Positions 40,901-52,923 of a stretch of 64,000 bases of DNA are shown here, piece by piece. Both the position numbers and the translations under genes were made by a program. This stretch comes from Dallia pectoralis (lineage: Eukaryota > Chordata > Actinopteri > Esociformes > Umbridae). The notes under the pieces were generated by a model, which saw only the letters and a program-made list of their open reading frames with translations, did not search any database and was not told where the DNA came from. Each line of letters begins with the position of its first letter. Position 1 is the stretch's first letter. The stretch is taken from positions 8,366,499 to 8,430,498 of the forward strand of contig CM055747.1 of NCBI GenBank assembly GCA_029465975.1, in the 5' to 3' direction.

Positions 40901-42508
40901 AGGGCATAAGGACAAACCGAACCAACTGCAGCCTGCAATCCCTCCCATCTTTGGTGTTGTCATGGCTTGTGTCAACATGGTGGCGTTGTCTTGTTTCCAT
41001 AAGGCCAGGAGTTTGGTGCGGATGACTTCCTTCCAGCCCTGTCCTATGTCCTGGTACAGTGCGACATGCCGGAGCTTATGATAGAGGTGGAGTATATGAT
41101 GGAGCTCCTGGAGTTTTCCTATCTCACAGGGGAGGGTAAGGGTCACAGGAAACGACAAAACCAAAAATGACCCAATAGAGCGGTGTAGGTCAGACAATAT
41201 AGCAGGGCGCGTGCCACACCAGGATAGACGGTTCTAGTTTTAAGGGTTGCCAATATATTCAAGTGCAGCTCAAAAAAATGTAATATCATTGACAACATAA
41301 TTTGTTTCGCAATATCATTCAGAAACTGACACCTTCATATATTTTAGATTCATTACACATAAGGTGACTTATTTCAAGGCTATTGACCTGTATAGTATAT
41401 ACAACATTTAGAATAATTAAAAATAATATTTTTTTGTAATACTGAAATGTCGATCTTCTGAAAAGTACCTTTAATTAAGCACTCAATACTTGGTCGGGCT
41501 TGAGGCACAACTTACTGCGGTGTGGGATGGAGGCAATATGCCGTGGCATCAACATGTGCCACTTCTGAGGTTTTATGGAAGCCCAGGTTGCTGGGTTGGC
41601 TGGCCAATCAAGCACAGTAATACCATGTGCAGCAAACCATTTACCGGTCATTTTGGTAGTGTCAGCAAATGGAAGTATTTAGTGCTCTAATATCTCCTGG
41701 TAGATGGCTGCATTGACTTTGGACTTGATAAAACACAGTGGACATATCACCAGAAATCATTACTGACTGTGGAAATTTCACTCTGGACTTCAAGCAATGT
41801 GAAATACCATGTCAATATTATCCATATTTCGGCAATGTCTGTTACATGTTTGTGCCAGGTGGATACTACCTGACCAGCGTGTATGCGAGCCTGCACCTGA
41901 TTCAGAGCATGTCTGAAGCTGTACCCTCTGGCGGGCTGACCCAGGAGGCCAGAGACTCCCTGAAAAACTGGAGCAGACGCCGGAGCAGCCAGGTCCAGAA
42001 GAACCTAGGACAGCACCTGGTACTATTCTATTTGTTTACTGCCACTGAGACTCTTTTGAATTGCACAAAGCAGCTGTAAGCAATAAATCAGAACTGAAAT
42101 TAAGACCATGGTCATACCGGATAGATTCTTGGAACAACATATGAAACAAACCACAATGTTTCGGTTTGAAATGACTGATATGACCTGTTTGTGTTGCAGA
42201 AGTGCCTCAGGATCCTGTTTCAAGATGGAGATCAAAGCTGTATGAAAACCCTGCAGTGGAAGGCAGGGGATAATGTGGAGAACCTGATTGAACTCTGTGC
42301 TGCTAAGTTCGGGGTAGACAACCCACAACTACACAAACTGTACTTGCGGAATGAGGGGAAGCTTCAAGAGTGCCATCCCCAGGCACTGATCCAGGATGTA
42401 CTGGGTCACGGCTGCAGGCAGAAACCACTAGTATACCAGCAAGACAACCAGGACGTACTTGAGACTTACAAATTAACAAGAGAAGGGGCTGTGGACCTTG
42501 AGGAATAA
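37931..42508 (+). CDS. rin1: RIN1, Ras and Rab interactor (Rab5 GEF), complete
   Basis: RIN1 is a Ras effector and Rab5 guanine-nucleotide exchange factor acting at early endosomes. Exons: 37931-38125, 38321-38435, 38536-38608, 38925-39016, 39173-40456, 40589-40897, 41004-41135, 41859-42019, 42200-42508. They sum to 889 codons in frame. The SH2 domain covers about residues 40-150 (WLQLSINSATALHILQREPP, GTFLVRKSNT, IAFYCVSR). A proline-rich SH3 ligand (SPPVTPPPPPPLL) is near residue 260. The RH/VPS9 region covers about 590-760 (SPINKVMLLLQACKLIYKAM, GADDFLPALSYVLVQCDMPE, GEGGYYLTS). The Ras-association domain is C-terminal (KTLQWKAGDNVENLIELCAA). The ATG at 37931 gives MQEDPVYDFP, aligned with human QDPLYDVP. 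An upstream exon joining at the internal CAG acceptor at 37936 is also possible. Exon 5 contains an acidic coding repeat. Confidence 0.95.
38165..38285. repeat. ~18-bp tandem repeat (GAGTTTAAACACGGTCT) in RIN1 intron 1
   Basis: Six or so degenerate copies of a unit containing GAGTTTAAACACG lie between RIN1 coding exons 1 and 2. Confidence 0.88.
39712..40026 (+). repeat. Coding minisatellite: acidic ~21-25-residue repeat in RIN1
   Basis: About five in-frame copies of a unit built on QEKRGEEGV.EEE..LLPGL occur (for example IAQEKRGEEEVTEEEVGLLL and LTQEKGVEKELLSEEKAGLL). They lie between the proline-rich region and the RH/VPS9 region. The DNA units are 60-75 bp and keep frame. Confidence 0.88.
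41235..41800 (-). mobile_element. Internally deleted Tc1-like transposon in RIN1 intron 7
   Basis: On the minus strand the relic contains a Tc1 transposase tail: TTAAGCACTCAATACTTGGTC, CTTGATTGGCCAGCCAACCC (reads VLDWPANP) and the complement of GACTTTGGACTTGATAAAACACAG (reads LKSKVNAA). A large part of the coding region is missing. The right terminus is not visible before the exon acceptor at 41857. Confidence 0.72.
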
Positions 42509-43460
42509 CATTGGGTTGTCCACATTTGCATCCACACGTTATGTACTCGTTTTCTTAAACCCCAGTATTGACTGCCAAAATAACTTGCTTGTGTGTTACT
42601 GTTTTTTTTTTTTTTTGTATTTTATAATAATAAGACACGGTTTGTTACAATTCACAAGTGGAAAGTATTTTCGACCTTTTAGTATTTGACTCATTAGGTA
42701 AATACAATAATTCATTAGAATAAATACATGTATTTATTTTGATTCATATTTATTCATTGTATCAGCCATTTCTTACCAACAGAGACTGTACAGACCTGGG
42801 GACCGTGCCTTAGATTATATAAACAGAGTTTTATTTCCCTCATCACCAGTGACACAAGGACCTTATCATATGAGGTCTATTGTTGAAAGGAGATCTCTTA
42901 AATAAGAACTGTAGTCAACATGAAATATTCTGAATTTGGATTTGACTGAATAGCTCATGTTGAATCGTAAATGCTTCCCTTACAACATCTATTTTTGATA
43001 ATACAGCTTTGTTTCAAACTGACTTCCAGCCCAACCATTAGACCGCTTGAGTTCCATAAAAAGTTATTTTTGTGATTGCTCATCTTTTTAATGAATATTT
43101 CACCACTGAGGTTTGTATATATTCTAAATGTTAACACGTACAATAAAAAGAAACATTGCTGAAATGAGTACGGGGAAAAACAGTTGTCACTGGACTACCC
43201 CAGACACATGAGCTCTAACGGTGGGGAAATGGAGAGATGCATGACGGTCCGAGCTTGAACTAGTTTGGAAACTGCCTCTGGGATAAGCCTCTCAAGTCCC
43301 CGCAATCACAGCCATAACCACCTGTAAATGCTTTAGACGGCGTACTGAAAGATCAGTTCCTGTGACAGGTCCAGGCATGTGGCGTATCAGGCAGGTATGG
43401 TCAGGGCAGTAGTTTGTCTAGGTCTAAGTGCAGCATTGACTGAGGACCTGCACTGTGCTC
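42509..43460. other. Convergent RIN1 / DPP3 3' ends
   Basis: Only 952 bp separate the two stop codons on opposite strands. AATAAA on the plus strand (42719-42724) and AATAAA on the minus strand (42733-42738, TTTATT on plus) are 8 bp apart, so the two 3' UTRs may meet or overlap. No other gene is seen. Confidence 0.55.
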
Positions 43461-46400
43461 TCAGGACCAGCAGGGGGCGTCCCTCTCGGCAAGCTCCAGA
43501 AGGTTGGCCTCCACCTCTTCTGCGTCCTCCGGGAAGCGTTCAGTGAAGGAGCGGATGAGTCCGGCGGCACTGCCCTCGTATTCTACCAGGTCCACACTGT
43601 CGCCTGTGTCACACCATATACACACAGTCATCGGTTGAACACATCCATGCCAGGTTTTTTGTGGGTGATAAAAGTACCTTAATACTCCAGTGAAGATTAA
43701 GGCCACACAAGAAAAACGTCAGCTGATGTTGATGGATAATTCCAAACTCGGACTTAAATGTTAAGGCTTGGAATTAGGACAGCGGTAGACTGACCTTTGA
43801 CCGAGGTGTTGGCCTGAACAAACATCTTGCGAGCCTCTTTCCGCAGGAGAACAGTCTCCCGAAGGCGCAGGAAGTTGTGAGAGCCGTTGTCTGACACGGC
43901 AGAGTAACCGACGTACAGGGCTCTGCCTCCCTCCACGTCACCGGTGGACTTGATCACCTGCAGAGATAAAGATACAGCAAAGACCAACCAGGAGAGCAGA
44001 CAGTTAGACATCCCTGTAATCCACAGATCAAACAGGAGAGCAGAAAGTTAAAACATCCCTGTAATCCACAGATCAACCAGGAGAGTAGACAGTTAGACAT
44101 CCCTGTAATCCCAGCCATGATCATACTTCAGCAGTACCTGTAGTTTGCACAGGAACCTCCCAATGGCAGCCTTGCCCACGGTGTGGATCTTGCTGCGGTC
44201 CAGAGATACAAGGGCATCGGGGCGCCCGTCTTTCCCCGAGCACTCCTTCAGGGTCACCAGCCCCTCGCCAGCCTCTAGGAGCACCCGCAGAATCACAAAG
44301 CGTGCCTGCATGTGGGCCTGAGATGGAGGGAACAGCAGGGTTTAAGTTGTAATACCCTTGTAATACCCATTGGTTGGTGGCATGCCTCTGAAATGGCATC
44401 ACATTATTTTCTAAATAGCGATGTGTGTTAGTGATATTGACTTCCTGTTTTTTTTGTTTTTTATTATTGGTCAACTAGGGTTGGGTATCGAACTCGGTAC
44501 TTTAAGGGTACCAACCGAATTACGTCTGTACTACAGAGTACCCATTCACATAAAATCCATCGGTGCCTTAGATGCATTACATTAAGTTATTTTAGCCATT
44601 TATATGCACCAATGGCACATTGTTTTTAAACCTACATGAAATAACAATTCTAAATTAAATAGATAACTTCATTTATCTCATTTTCAAACAAATTCATGTG
44701 TTGGCCTAAAACACGTGCTATTAAGGGTGAGGACGGACACACACACACAGCTTCAGAACTAAGACACATTTCCCTTCAGTGTTGCTGACCTGTCTCCAGC
44801 TGTTGCTCTCGGGGGTGTAAAACTCCAGACCCAGCAGGCCTGCTCGGACCATGTTGAGCCAGTTGATGTAAACCAACTCCTCTGCATCCTCGCCTTCATG
44901 GCCAAAGATACTGTTTGGGACAGGAAAACATTGTCAAAGCCAGACCGGTATAAATTAAAATGCATATTATGCACCATCTGGTGATTCTGTGTGTGTGCCA
45001 AAGCGTGGATAAACCGACCTGAGCACGTGCTTGTTGAGACACAGGTAGAGCCCCACACACTCTGCTCGGCACTCTTCATAGGAGCAGGAAATGGTGGAGA
45101 ATTTACTGTCCCAAGTTTCGTTGCCTTTGTACCAGGTGGTGATCTGACGGCCAGAATCCATATTTTAAACAAAACCCACAACTATAAATCGTATTATTGA
45201 TCAATGGTCAGTTTATTCCACAGCATTCTTCATTTTCGAGCTGAAACAAATTTTCAGGAAAATGTATGCTAGCCAAAGTACTCACCTTTTCTCCAGTCTC
45301 AGGATTGAGAACATTATCTTGCTCAAAGTTGAAAGTTCCTTTCTCATCCTGCAAAGATGTCAACACACTTACTCCCAAAGCACTGTGCAGCCCCCCGTAT
45401 CAGTAAACACAACAGCTATTAAATCAGTTTGAACTATAACTAAGCAGTCATCTCGCCACTGTTTGGAAAATCAACAAATGTAACCACCTGTGAACGCAAA
45501 AATGGACCATGAATGACAAACATGGAGGCTGGGACCTATTTCTCACCTGGACAAAGAGCTTCCCACTGCCATGTCCCAGCAGCTCATGAAGGCCAACCTG
45601 AACCTCAAAGGAGGGCCCCTTCCATTTAATGTACGCATCCTGAAAGACACAGAGATGACTGTAGAAAAATATAGAGACCAACGCTTGACATACCGATCCT
45701 TGCCCTTACTATTATGACACATAGTTTCTGGAAATAGTAGTGGCCATGTGGATTACCTTGTCGTCTTCATCCAGGAAGGTGAGTTTGTCCTTTTGGGTGG
45801 CGTAGGCCACAGCCAGCACATTGCCCAGGGAGACATTCTTGAAGCCCTCTGACTGTCGGATATCGTCATCTGGGCAGAGATAACATGCACACAGACAAAA
45901 GTCAGCGGTCTTAAGTCACATGTCCTTTCTAAGACCTTACTGAGATGTGGATCGGTTGGCAACACTATTAAGTCATAAAGGAGACAGTCGGACATGGCGC
46001 TCACAGTTGGGAATGTTAATGCCAGCGGGAATGCCACTGCCAGCGAACGTCAGTACGTCCAGCGAGGTGAAGTCAGGCAGGAGAAAGCGGTCCTTCTCAA
46101 ATTCTTTTGGCCAAGGGAGATCAGGCAGCAGCACCTCGGCAGAGCTCACCAGCTTAGCAAAGCGTTCGCTCATCGCCTTGTTTACCACGGCAACAAAGCC
46201 TGAAAGGAGAAAGCAAAACAAAAAAGATCACAGAGGAGTCTTGACACCCGTTTAATGAGAATACAGATTACAATGCATGCTTTGCAGTTTAATTTGTACC
46301 TTCAAATTCACCCCTGGAACCAAAGGGATCCCTGTAGCTCTCAATGAATCCAATATAACTATAGGGAAAATGGCAAAAAAAAGACCACTAGCTTGTAAAA

Positions 46401-48496
46401 ATATGAAGGGAACGCTTCTTTGATCAATAGACTGAAAGACCAAATCTACAGGGCACCCCTACCTCTCCACAATGGGTCCCTTGTCCTTGATCCAGAAACG
46501 AGAGCCTTCCTTGTGCGCTTCCACGGACCCGTAGGTGAAACTCCGTGCATATTCCTCCAGCATTCTCTTCTGGTTCTCATTGGCCGCGTGTTCCTATCAT
46601 CCGGGACGACGCGTTAACACAATTTATTTTGAGGATGCAATTTCAATCGCCTGCAGTTTTTGGTTTTAAAAGGGACGAACACACTTTCAAATGAGGAAAC
46701 CGTCAAAACTCACCATAGCCTTCTTCAGATTTTCACTCGCTTTCTTCATGAGGGGAGCATAGTCACCCCTGGAAACAGTGAAGACACAATCCTCAAAGAC
46801 ATACTGGCCACACATGGTCTCTTCCTCCCCATCGACTGCACTGTCTACAGAATAAGGAATTTCGGACAATTCATTAGAGACATATAGAATGAAAGACTTC
46901 AGCGAGAACTCACGGAGGACTTTAACAGATAGCACTGCTTTCAACAGGATATATGCAGGTCTCACCCTTCTGCACAGCGGAGGCCAGGCGCACCTCATAG
47001 CATGTTTTAATTTCGGATTTCCTCTTGAACAGTCTCGTGTTGTAGGCACTCAGATTCTGAAGGATGAAAGTCATTTCAATCCTGTCATACTAATAATGCC
47101 AAGACAAGACAAACTTGAATACAGTAAACGACGCAAACAAGTGCGTTGCATTCGACATGAAGGACCAAGAGGTGTTAATCTATCTTAGGACAGACATCTG
47201 GAGCAGCCGCTGCCCTTATTTTTGTTACACAGGAGTGTTTGGGACCTTCTGAAGGATGCTTCCATACAGCTGCCACACTTGTTTCCCAGTTCGACAGTAA
47301 TACACACCTTTGAATCCAGGAATCGCTGGGCCAGCTCGGCATCCTCCAAAAAACAATTCCCTGAGAAGTATGAAGTGATTCCCTGAGGACATGACATGAG
47401 CACTGTTACCAACACAGCACATAGGATGCCAGGCAGAAAGGTCAGCAATAAGGGTCCCACCAACAGTCGAAATCAGATGGGAGGTGGGGGATTCACACAT
47501 TCTCACTTTGTCACCCAATCCAAGTTGTTTCTGTTTGTCCTCCAGGGAGAAGAGAAGGTTCGAGCAGCTGTCCCACAGGGCTTCCATTTCGCTGGGGCTG
47601 TCGTGAAAGGCTTGGCTCTGCCAGACAAGGGCCTTCAGCTTCTCCTATAATGTAAACACCTGTATTAGTATATAAACTTATAACATGTTGAGAAAGAACA
47701 ACACCTTCCGATAAAGAACTGGGGATTACCTACCTTGGGGAGGTTGGGAATGAACTTGGTGTCCCCGAATGACTTGTAGTTGCCCATGTTGGCATAAAGG
47801 CCTGCAGCATAGACAAGAAAGGCCTGCAAGCATGAGAAAGAAAAACAAGACATTTGTATCGCACATCCTAATTTCACAGTGTATCCCAACGCTCTCTGTC
47901 CAGGCAGCCAGGTACTTTATTGTAAAGCCTGTTTTATGCTTCTGTGTCGAATCGACGGCGTACCCTCGCAGACCCCTCTGCGTCGACGCGAACCCCTCTC
48001 CGACCCCTAAGCTGTAGCTCGACGTGCAACTCCAAAACTCCAAAAAATTGTAACTACGCGTCGAGGCGACGCAGACCACAAGGGCTGTGATTGGTCAGAT
48101 TATACATCTGTAGGTGAAATGCAACGCAACCCGACGCAGAACCATAAAACGGCCACGACGCCGTAGGAGTGACGGCGTAGCTACGCCGTGGAGTTGACGC
48201 AGAAGCATAATGAGGCCTTAAGTCACCTGGTACTCCTCAGGAGTAAGTCCAGCAGCAGTGGCTACATTCTCCAGCTGTGCTGGTGGCTGCTTGCGAAACA
48301 GCCTTTGTAGGAGCACATAGATGGAGGGAGACTCCGGCGAGGTCTGCAAGAGCACAGCCAGTCCTCCGTACCATGCAGACCGGGAGAGGTAGTGTGCATA
48401 GAGCTGTTCTTTAGGGGAGAGCAGGCGGAAGGCTTCTGTACAGTCGAGCGCAGAGATCCCAATGTCATTGGGGAGGTAGTACTGGGAGTCCACCAT
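43461..48496 (-). CDS. dpp3: DPP3, dipeptidyl peptidase III (zinc metalloexopeptidase M49), complete
   Basis: DPP3 is a cytosolic zinc enzyme that removes dipeptides from the N-terminus of short peptides such as angiotensins and enkephalins, and it also binds KEAP1. Exons in transcript order: 48496-48227, 47823-47734, 47644-47507, 47382-47308, 47056-46966, 46844-46714, 46593-46463, 46358-46300, 46199-46005, 45869-45757, 45639-45547, 45348-45286, 45143-45019, 44910-44790, 44317-44138, 43957-43795, 43603-43461. Total is 726 codons (human 737). The catalytic HELLGH falls at about residues 449-454 and EECRAE at about 506-511, as expected for M49. The N-terminus [13 protein letters not shown] and the stretches [11 protein letters not shown] and [15 protein letters not shown] are close to human. 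A good donor at about 49090 suggests a 5' untranslated exon. Intron 1 begins five bases before a MITE. Confidence 0.98.
43990..44110. repeat. ~50-bp imperfect tandem repeat in DPP3 intron
   Basis: Three copies of a unit containing CAGACAGTTAGACATCCCTG and TAATCCACAGATCAACCAGG lie between two DPP3 exons. Confidence 0.85.
47926..48218. mobile_element. PIF/Harbinger-type MITE in DPP3 intron 1
   Basis: This 293-bp element has imperfect terminal inverted repeats of about 38 bp (left AGCCTGTTTTATGCTTCTG, right complement AGGCCTCATTATGCTTCTG) and is flanked by TAA on both sides (47923-47925 and 48219-48221). The interior is CG-rich with many CGACG/CGTCG words. No coding capacity. TIR and 3-bp TWA duplication fit the Harbinger class. 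Confidence 0.8.
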
Positions 48497-49090
48497 GGTA
48501 AACACCTGCCGGGATTGTTGCTTTCTTGTCAGCCCAACGCAGACAGCTGAGAATCGATAGCTAAACGGCAAACAAAAATGAATAAATCACTTTCAGCATT
48601 AATAAATATGCAAGGGTCATAGTTACACCTCCACATGGCACTGCACAAACAAGTATTTCGTTGTAATGGGATTAGGATTAGATTGTGTCCAAAATCAAGT
48701 AACAAGCTAACGAATGTGTCGGTTAAAAAGCATGCCGGGTAAGCTAACTAGCTAGCCATAGTGAAACTAAAAACGAAAGGGTTGGTTAAAAAACACTTTG
48801 CTCTGTTAATAAAAGAAGGTCACTTAAGCTGGGAGATATTTTGCAAGGTCGTTAACGGACAAACAGATGAACGTGCACCTTCATAACAATGGTGTTGATT
48901 TAATTTATATTAATTTACTGTAGCACATGCATTGCAGGTTGTAGCTAAGTACGAGCTATACAATGTCTTAATTTACATGAACATTGAACTGCACCGTTTA
49001 CATAATTGCGTAGCTACCTCTTCCAAATACGCAAGCCTTGAATCACTTTACAACGAAACATCAAGCAGATATTTGATCAAGTTGATCTAC

Positions 49091-49135
49091 CTGCTTATAT
49101 GCGGACACCTCTGAACCTGAAATTGCAATCTCACG
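49091..49135 (-). promoter_or_regulatory. Probable DPP3 5' untranslated exon / promoter region
   Basis: The minus strand shows CATATAAGCAG|GTAGATC with a donor at 49089-49090 about 0.6 kb upstream of the DPP3 ATG exon. The exact exon start cannot be set. Between 48497 and 49090 I see only intron-like sequence. Confidence 0.4.
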
Positions 49136-49969
49136 CTCAAATCTTCTACTTCCTATATTCATTCAATGCCAGTTCCGCCTCCCAACCAACCACGGGCTCT
49201 GAAATGTAAGTGACGGTAAATGCAACCAATGACAAACGCGACCGTACGCCCATCTGATGTCAACCTGAAAAGTGATTGGTCAACCTCCCCACAGTCCCCG
49301 ACGAACGAAATATCCGATGGGCTTCCAGCTGTAGCAGATATTTTCATGGACCCTCTTGAAAAAATACTGCTACTTACTGGCCCAATCCTTACTTCTTAGG
49401 AAAAAGTTAATCAGTAACTACTTTCAAGATGGAGGAAGGAAACCAACATTGTTTTCACATTATATTAAGCTTTTCAAACAAAAAAACTTTTTTAGTCTTA
49501 GGGGTTTTAAAAAACATATTGCGTCTTGGATAACTTTGTTAATTAGACAGATATTTGGTTGATTTTGCATAAAAGACGAGTAAAAAAAGTGAGGAACTTT
49601 TGTAATGCCTGGAAGTCAGACTGTATTCCAGAGGCATATAGAGAAATGTGGCTTGCAGAAATTTGGATGGGAAGGTATTATCATACATTATAAATGTATG
49701 CATGGTGGTGAGGGGTCTAAGAGAGGCATTATTACTAATTTAACTGCTTTTTATTTCCTATTTCTGGTGATTAATTGTTAACCTACTTGTAGTAATGCTG
49801 TACTTATTGGCAATCCACATGTTTTTATAAATCGTAGGAGGTTAGGGTTAGGATTTCTGCACCTAAATATACAGAGGGAAAGGTCTAAGTTGGCGTTCAC
49901 TAAGATCTTTTTATCTCAGTCAAGATCAGGCAATTCTAAGAAACTTGGTTATCAAAGGTTGACAAATTC

Positions 49970-50350
49970 TGGAAGGCCTTAAAGAGACACAAGAACAGTT
50001 CTTCCACCTCTTCTAAAACAGATAGTTTTGGACTTTAAGTACATTACTGATTAAAATTCATGTTGATGCCTTCAATCACCACTTCATTGCTACAGGCTTT
50101 CAATTTGAGAAAACTGCCATTACCACCCCAACTGTATTGAAACAAATAAAGAAAATCAAGGAATAAACAAATAAATCAATATCAAACATTTATGCAAGGT
50201 CCCTCAAATGTTAATGTGTTTTTCACTTACTGCATTCAATGTGAAGGACGCCCTAAATGATTTGCTAGATATCCGCTCTGGGAAAGCAACACAAGCTGAC
50301 TAATTTGACCTATGATGCTGGTTTGTGCTGCATCACTTATTCTGTGGGTC
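49970..50350 (+). pseudogene. Non-LTR retrotransposon (LINE) ORF2 relic
   Basis: Broken plus-strand frames contain words typical of the segment before the reverse transcriptase core of fish LINEs: WKTLKRHK near 49975, then FNVKDALNDLLDIRSGKAT near 50235, followed by a stop and FDPMMLVCAASLI. No start, no complete domain and several stops. The A/T-rich flank from 49.35 to 49.97 kb may belong to the same relic. Confidence 0.5.
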
Positions 50351-50399
50351 TGATGCATATTTGTCAGCTTGCGAAAATGCCCATGTAGTACTAACTATA

Positions 50400-50929
50400 A
50401 CGCTAACCCTAAATATATTTAGAAAAGGCCCATGTGGTACTGACCCTAACTCTATTTAGAAAATGCCCATGTGGTAATCAGAAGAGATTTCGCTCCATGC
50501 TTCCGGGAAGCACTTCCCACAAGTTGGATTGGCTTGATGTGCACTTCTTGCATACTATACCGTCAAGCTGATCCTACAACAACTCATTAAGGTTCAGATC
50601 ATGCTTCTTGCCCGAAGTTCAAGATAAGGGCCGATTCGCCAGGGCGCCTCAGGGTGGGGAATCAGCTAACCTTGGTGCAAGGGTTATGGTATGGCATGGG
50701 AGGTACCGGACTGGGGTATTGCACTGGTGTTACTGTACTAGAGTCCAGCAGGCCAGGACAGGAGGCCCGGCAGGCTATTGCCTCCTCCTCTGTCTACTGG
50801 TCCTGGTACAGCAAGAGCCTCACGAGTAGAGTGACAGGAGAAGCTTGTTGACATCCAGGTGCTTAACCACTACAAATATAAATAAATAAAAAAACAAATA
50901 CCGGTCCGACGCAACGTGGTATATTTGCT
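50400..50929. other. Unassigned sequence with a short open frame
   Basis: A 65-codon plus-strand frame at 50654-50851 has fairly protein-like composition (RPGQEARQAIASSSVYWSWY) but matches no family I know. It has no splice context and is surrounded by transposon relics. Most likely it is an uncharacterised repeat fragment. Confidence 0.25.
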
Positions 50930-52923
50930 AATTTATTTTACATGACTTGCATGCTCACAATAGAATCTCAATCAAGCAGGTACACACATTCCAATATGAC
51001 GTCATTGCGTAGCCTATTTAACATGGCTTTGCTACTCATATTAACAAATATGCTCAACACTCCCACTCAAAGACAAGTTTACAGCTTTCTATAGTAGTAA
51101 ACAAAACCATAACATAATACATGACACTTACATACACTCCACAATAAAACATCTGGCATACTGGCAGTGCTGTAAAAACATCAAAAACATTTACATTTCC
51201 CAGTTCACATTACTCACCAAACCAATATCCCCTTAAACTCTCTATCTTAGCCTTTGTCACTGGCTTGGTAAGGACAGCTGCTACCATGTTTTCAGTTGAG
51301 CAGTATTCTATAGATATTTTCCCTTCTGTGTGTGCAGATCGTACAAAGTGATACTTTATATCTATGTTTTTGCTTCTCTGTCTGCATACTGGGTTTTTAG
51401 ATAAAGCTATCGCCCCCTGGTTGTCCTCATATATCTTGACCGGTACATGTCGGTTACAACTCTTCCTTTTAGTAGGTGTACAAGATACATAATCTCTTGA
51501 ATAGTGGCTGCTAGTGCCATATTCCACTTTTGGCTGTTTCCTACTCTTCCACGATATAACTATAAGTATTCTCAGTTAAGCTGAGAGTATCTAGTTGAGC
51601 TCCTGCTATCATGTTGATCGGCTGCCCAATCAGCATCACTATAGCCTTTAAGCTGTAGACTTTCCTTACATTTTCAAGGTGTAGTTCTTGGTCTATCTAT
51701 AGTATCTAACAGAATCACTTTCTCCTTCTCAGATTCTCTGCTGTAGACACAACGATCAGCATCATTTTGTACGAAACCATTCTCTTGTCAGGTGATCATG
51801 CAGTGACATGTTCCAGTTACGCCGGACTGCTTTGAACCATACAATGACTTGTTGAGTTTACACTTTACACATGTGTTCTCTTGTTTTTGACTTGATCTTT
51901 AAACCTGTCGGTTGTTTCATATATACCTCACAGTCCACCTCAGCATTGAGGTAAGCAGTCTTCACGTCCATTTGGTGCAGGGTTAGATCCTCCTGTACTG
52001 TCACCTGCCTCAATGCTCTGACAGACGTCATGTTGGCTGTCGGTGAGAAAGTCTTCTTATAGTCAATCCCTTCAACTTGACTATAACCTTTTGCAACATA
52101 TCTGGCCTTACATGTTTCATATCCGTCTGCGTCTGGGCTCTCTTTCACTGCATATACCCAGCGGCCTCCCACCTTTTGGCAGTGGTGTCAGAGTGAAAGT
52201 CTCATTCTCTGTCAAAGAGTTCATCTCCTCTTTCATCGCGTCAGTCCACATTTTAGACTTCTCAGAGTCCATAGCCTCTCTTAATGTTTCAGGTACATTA
52301 TAAACCATTCTGTAGAAACAATCTCAATTTTCACCTTTGTCATTATTGAACTCAGCTTCACACTGGTACTCTTTCAAGTATTCTGGAGACTTTTTCTGTC
52401 AGGTAGGATATATTTTTTCACCCTGTTTTCCCTGAGTCCAATCTTGATCAGACCTGCCTCAAGGGGTCTCCAGAACACTGGGCTCCATACTCTCCTTAAA
52501 CTGTCCCTGATCCTGGTTCACTATCTTTGGTGACATGTCTTTATACCTCTCAACGTTGTCCCCCATGTCACAATCTGTCTGGCTATCTGCGCTACCTTTG
52601 GTGGAGTTTTTCACCAGCCTATCTTTTAGGACTTTTCCTCAGGATAACACACGGTATATGCTGGACTATATTTATCATAGCAGCAGTCTATCATTATAGC
52701 AGTCACCAAAGTGGTTAGCTAGCATCTACTAGTGGCTAATATTCACAGGAGAAGAATGACAAACAACCATCGTCTCTTTGGTTTGTGAACTCACTCACTG
52801 TTTTATTCCGCGCATGCTCACAATAGCATCTCAAATCACACAGGTACACACATTCTAATATGATGTCACTGCGTAGGCTATTCAACATGGCTCTGCTAAT
52901 CACATTAACAAATATGCTCAACA
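50930..52923 (-). mobile_element. Ty1/copia LTR retrotransposon, internally deleted and broken
   Basis: Two similar LTRs of about 130 bp lie at 50930-51059 and 52795-52923, both starting TGTTGAGCATATTTGTTAA on the minus strand. A purine run (GAGTGGGAG) sits just before the downstream LTR, as expected for a polypurine tract. Between them are minus-strand pieces of copia reverse transcriptase (DLTLHQMDVKTAYLNAEVDC at about 51940-52000) and RNase H (VKIYEDNQGAIALSKNP at about 51390-51440), with frame breaks at about 52150 and between 51530 and 51860. gag, protease and integrase are absent. No target duplication could be matched, so one LTR end may be truncated. Confidence 0.85.

Noticed and set aside
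44480..44620. Possible hAT-type fragment (GGGTATCGAACTCGGTAC)
   Set aside because: Only a short resemblance. Neither termini nor duplication could be identified.
50608..50851. Small gene between LINE and copia relics
   Set aside because: Two overlapping short frames, no homology recognised, no splice partners. Kept only as unassigned sequence.
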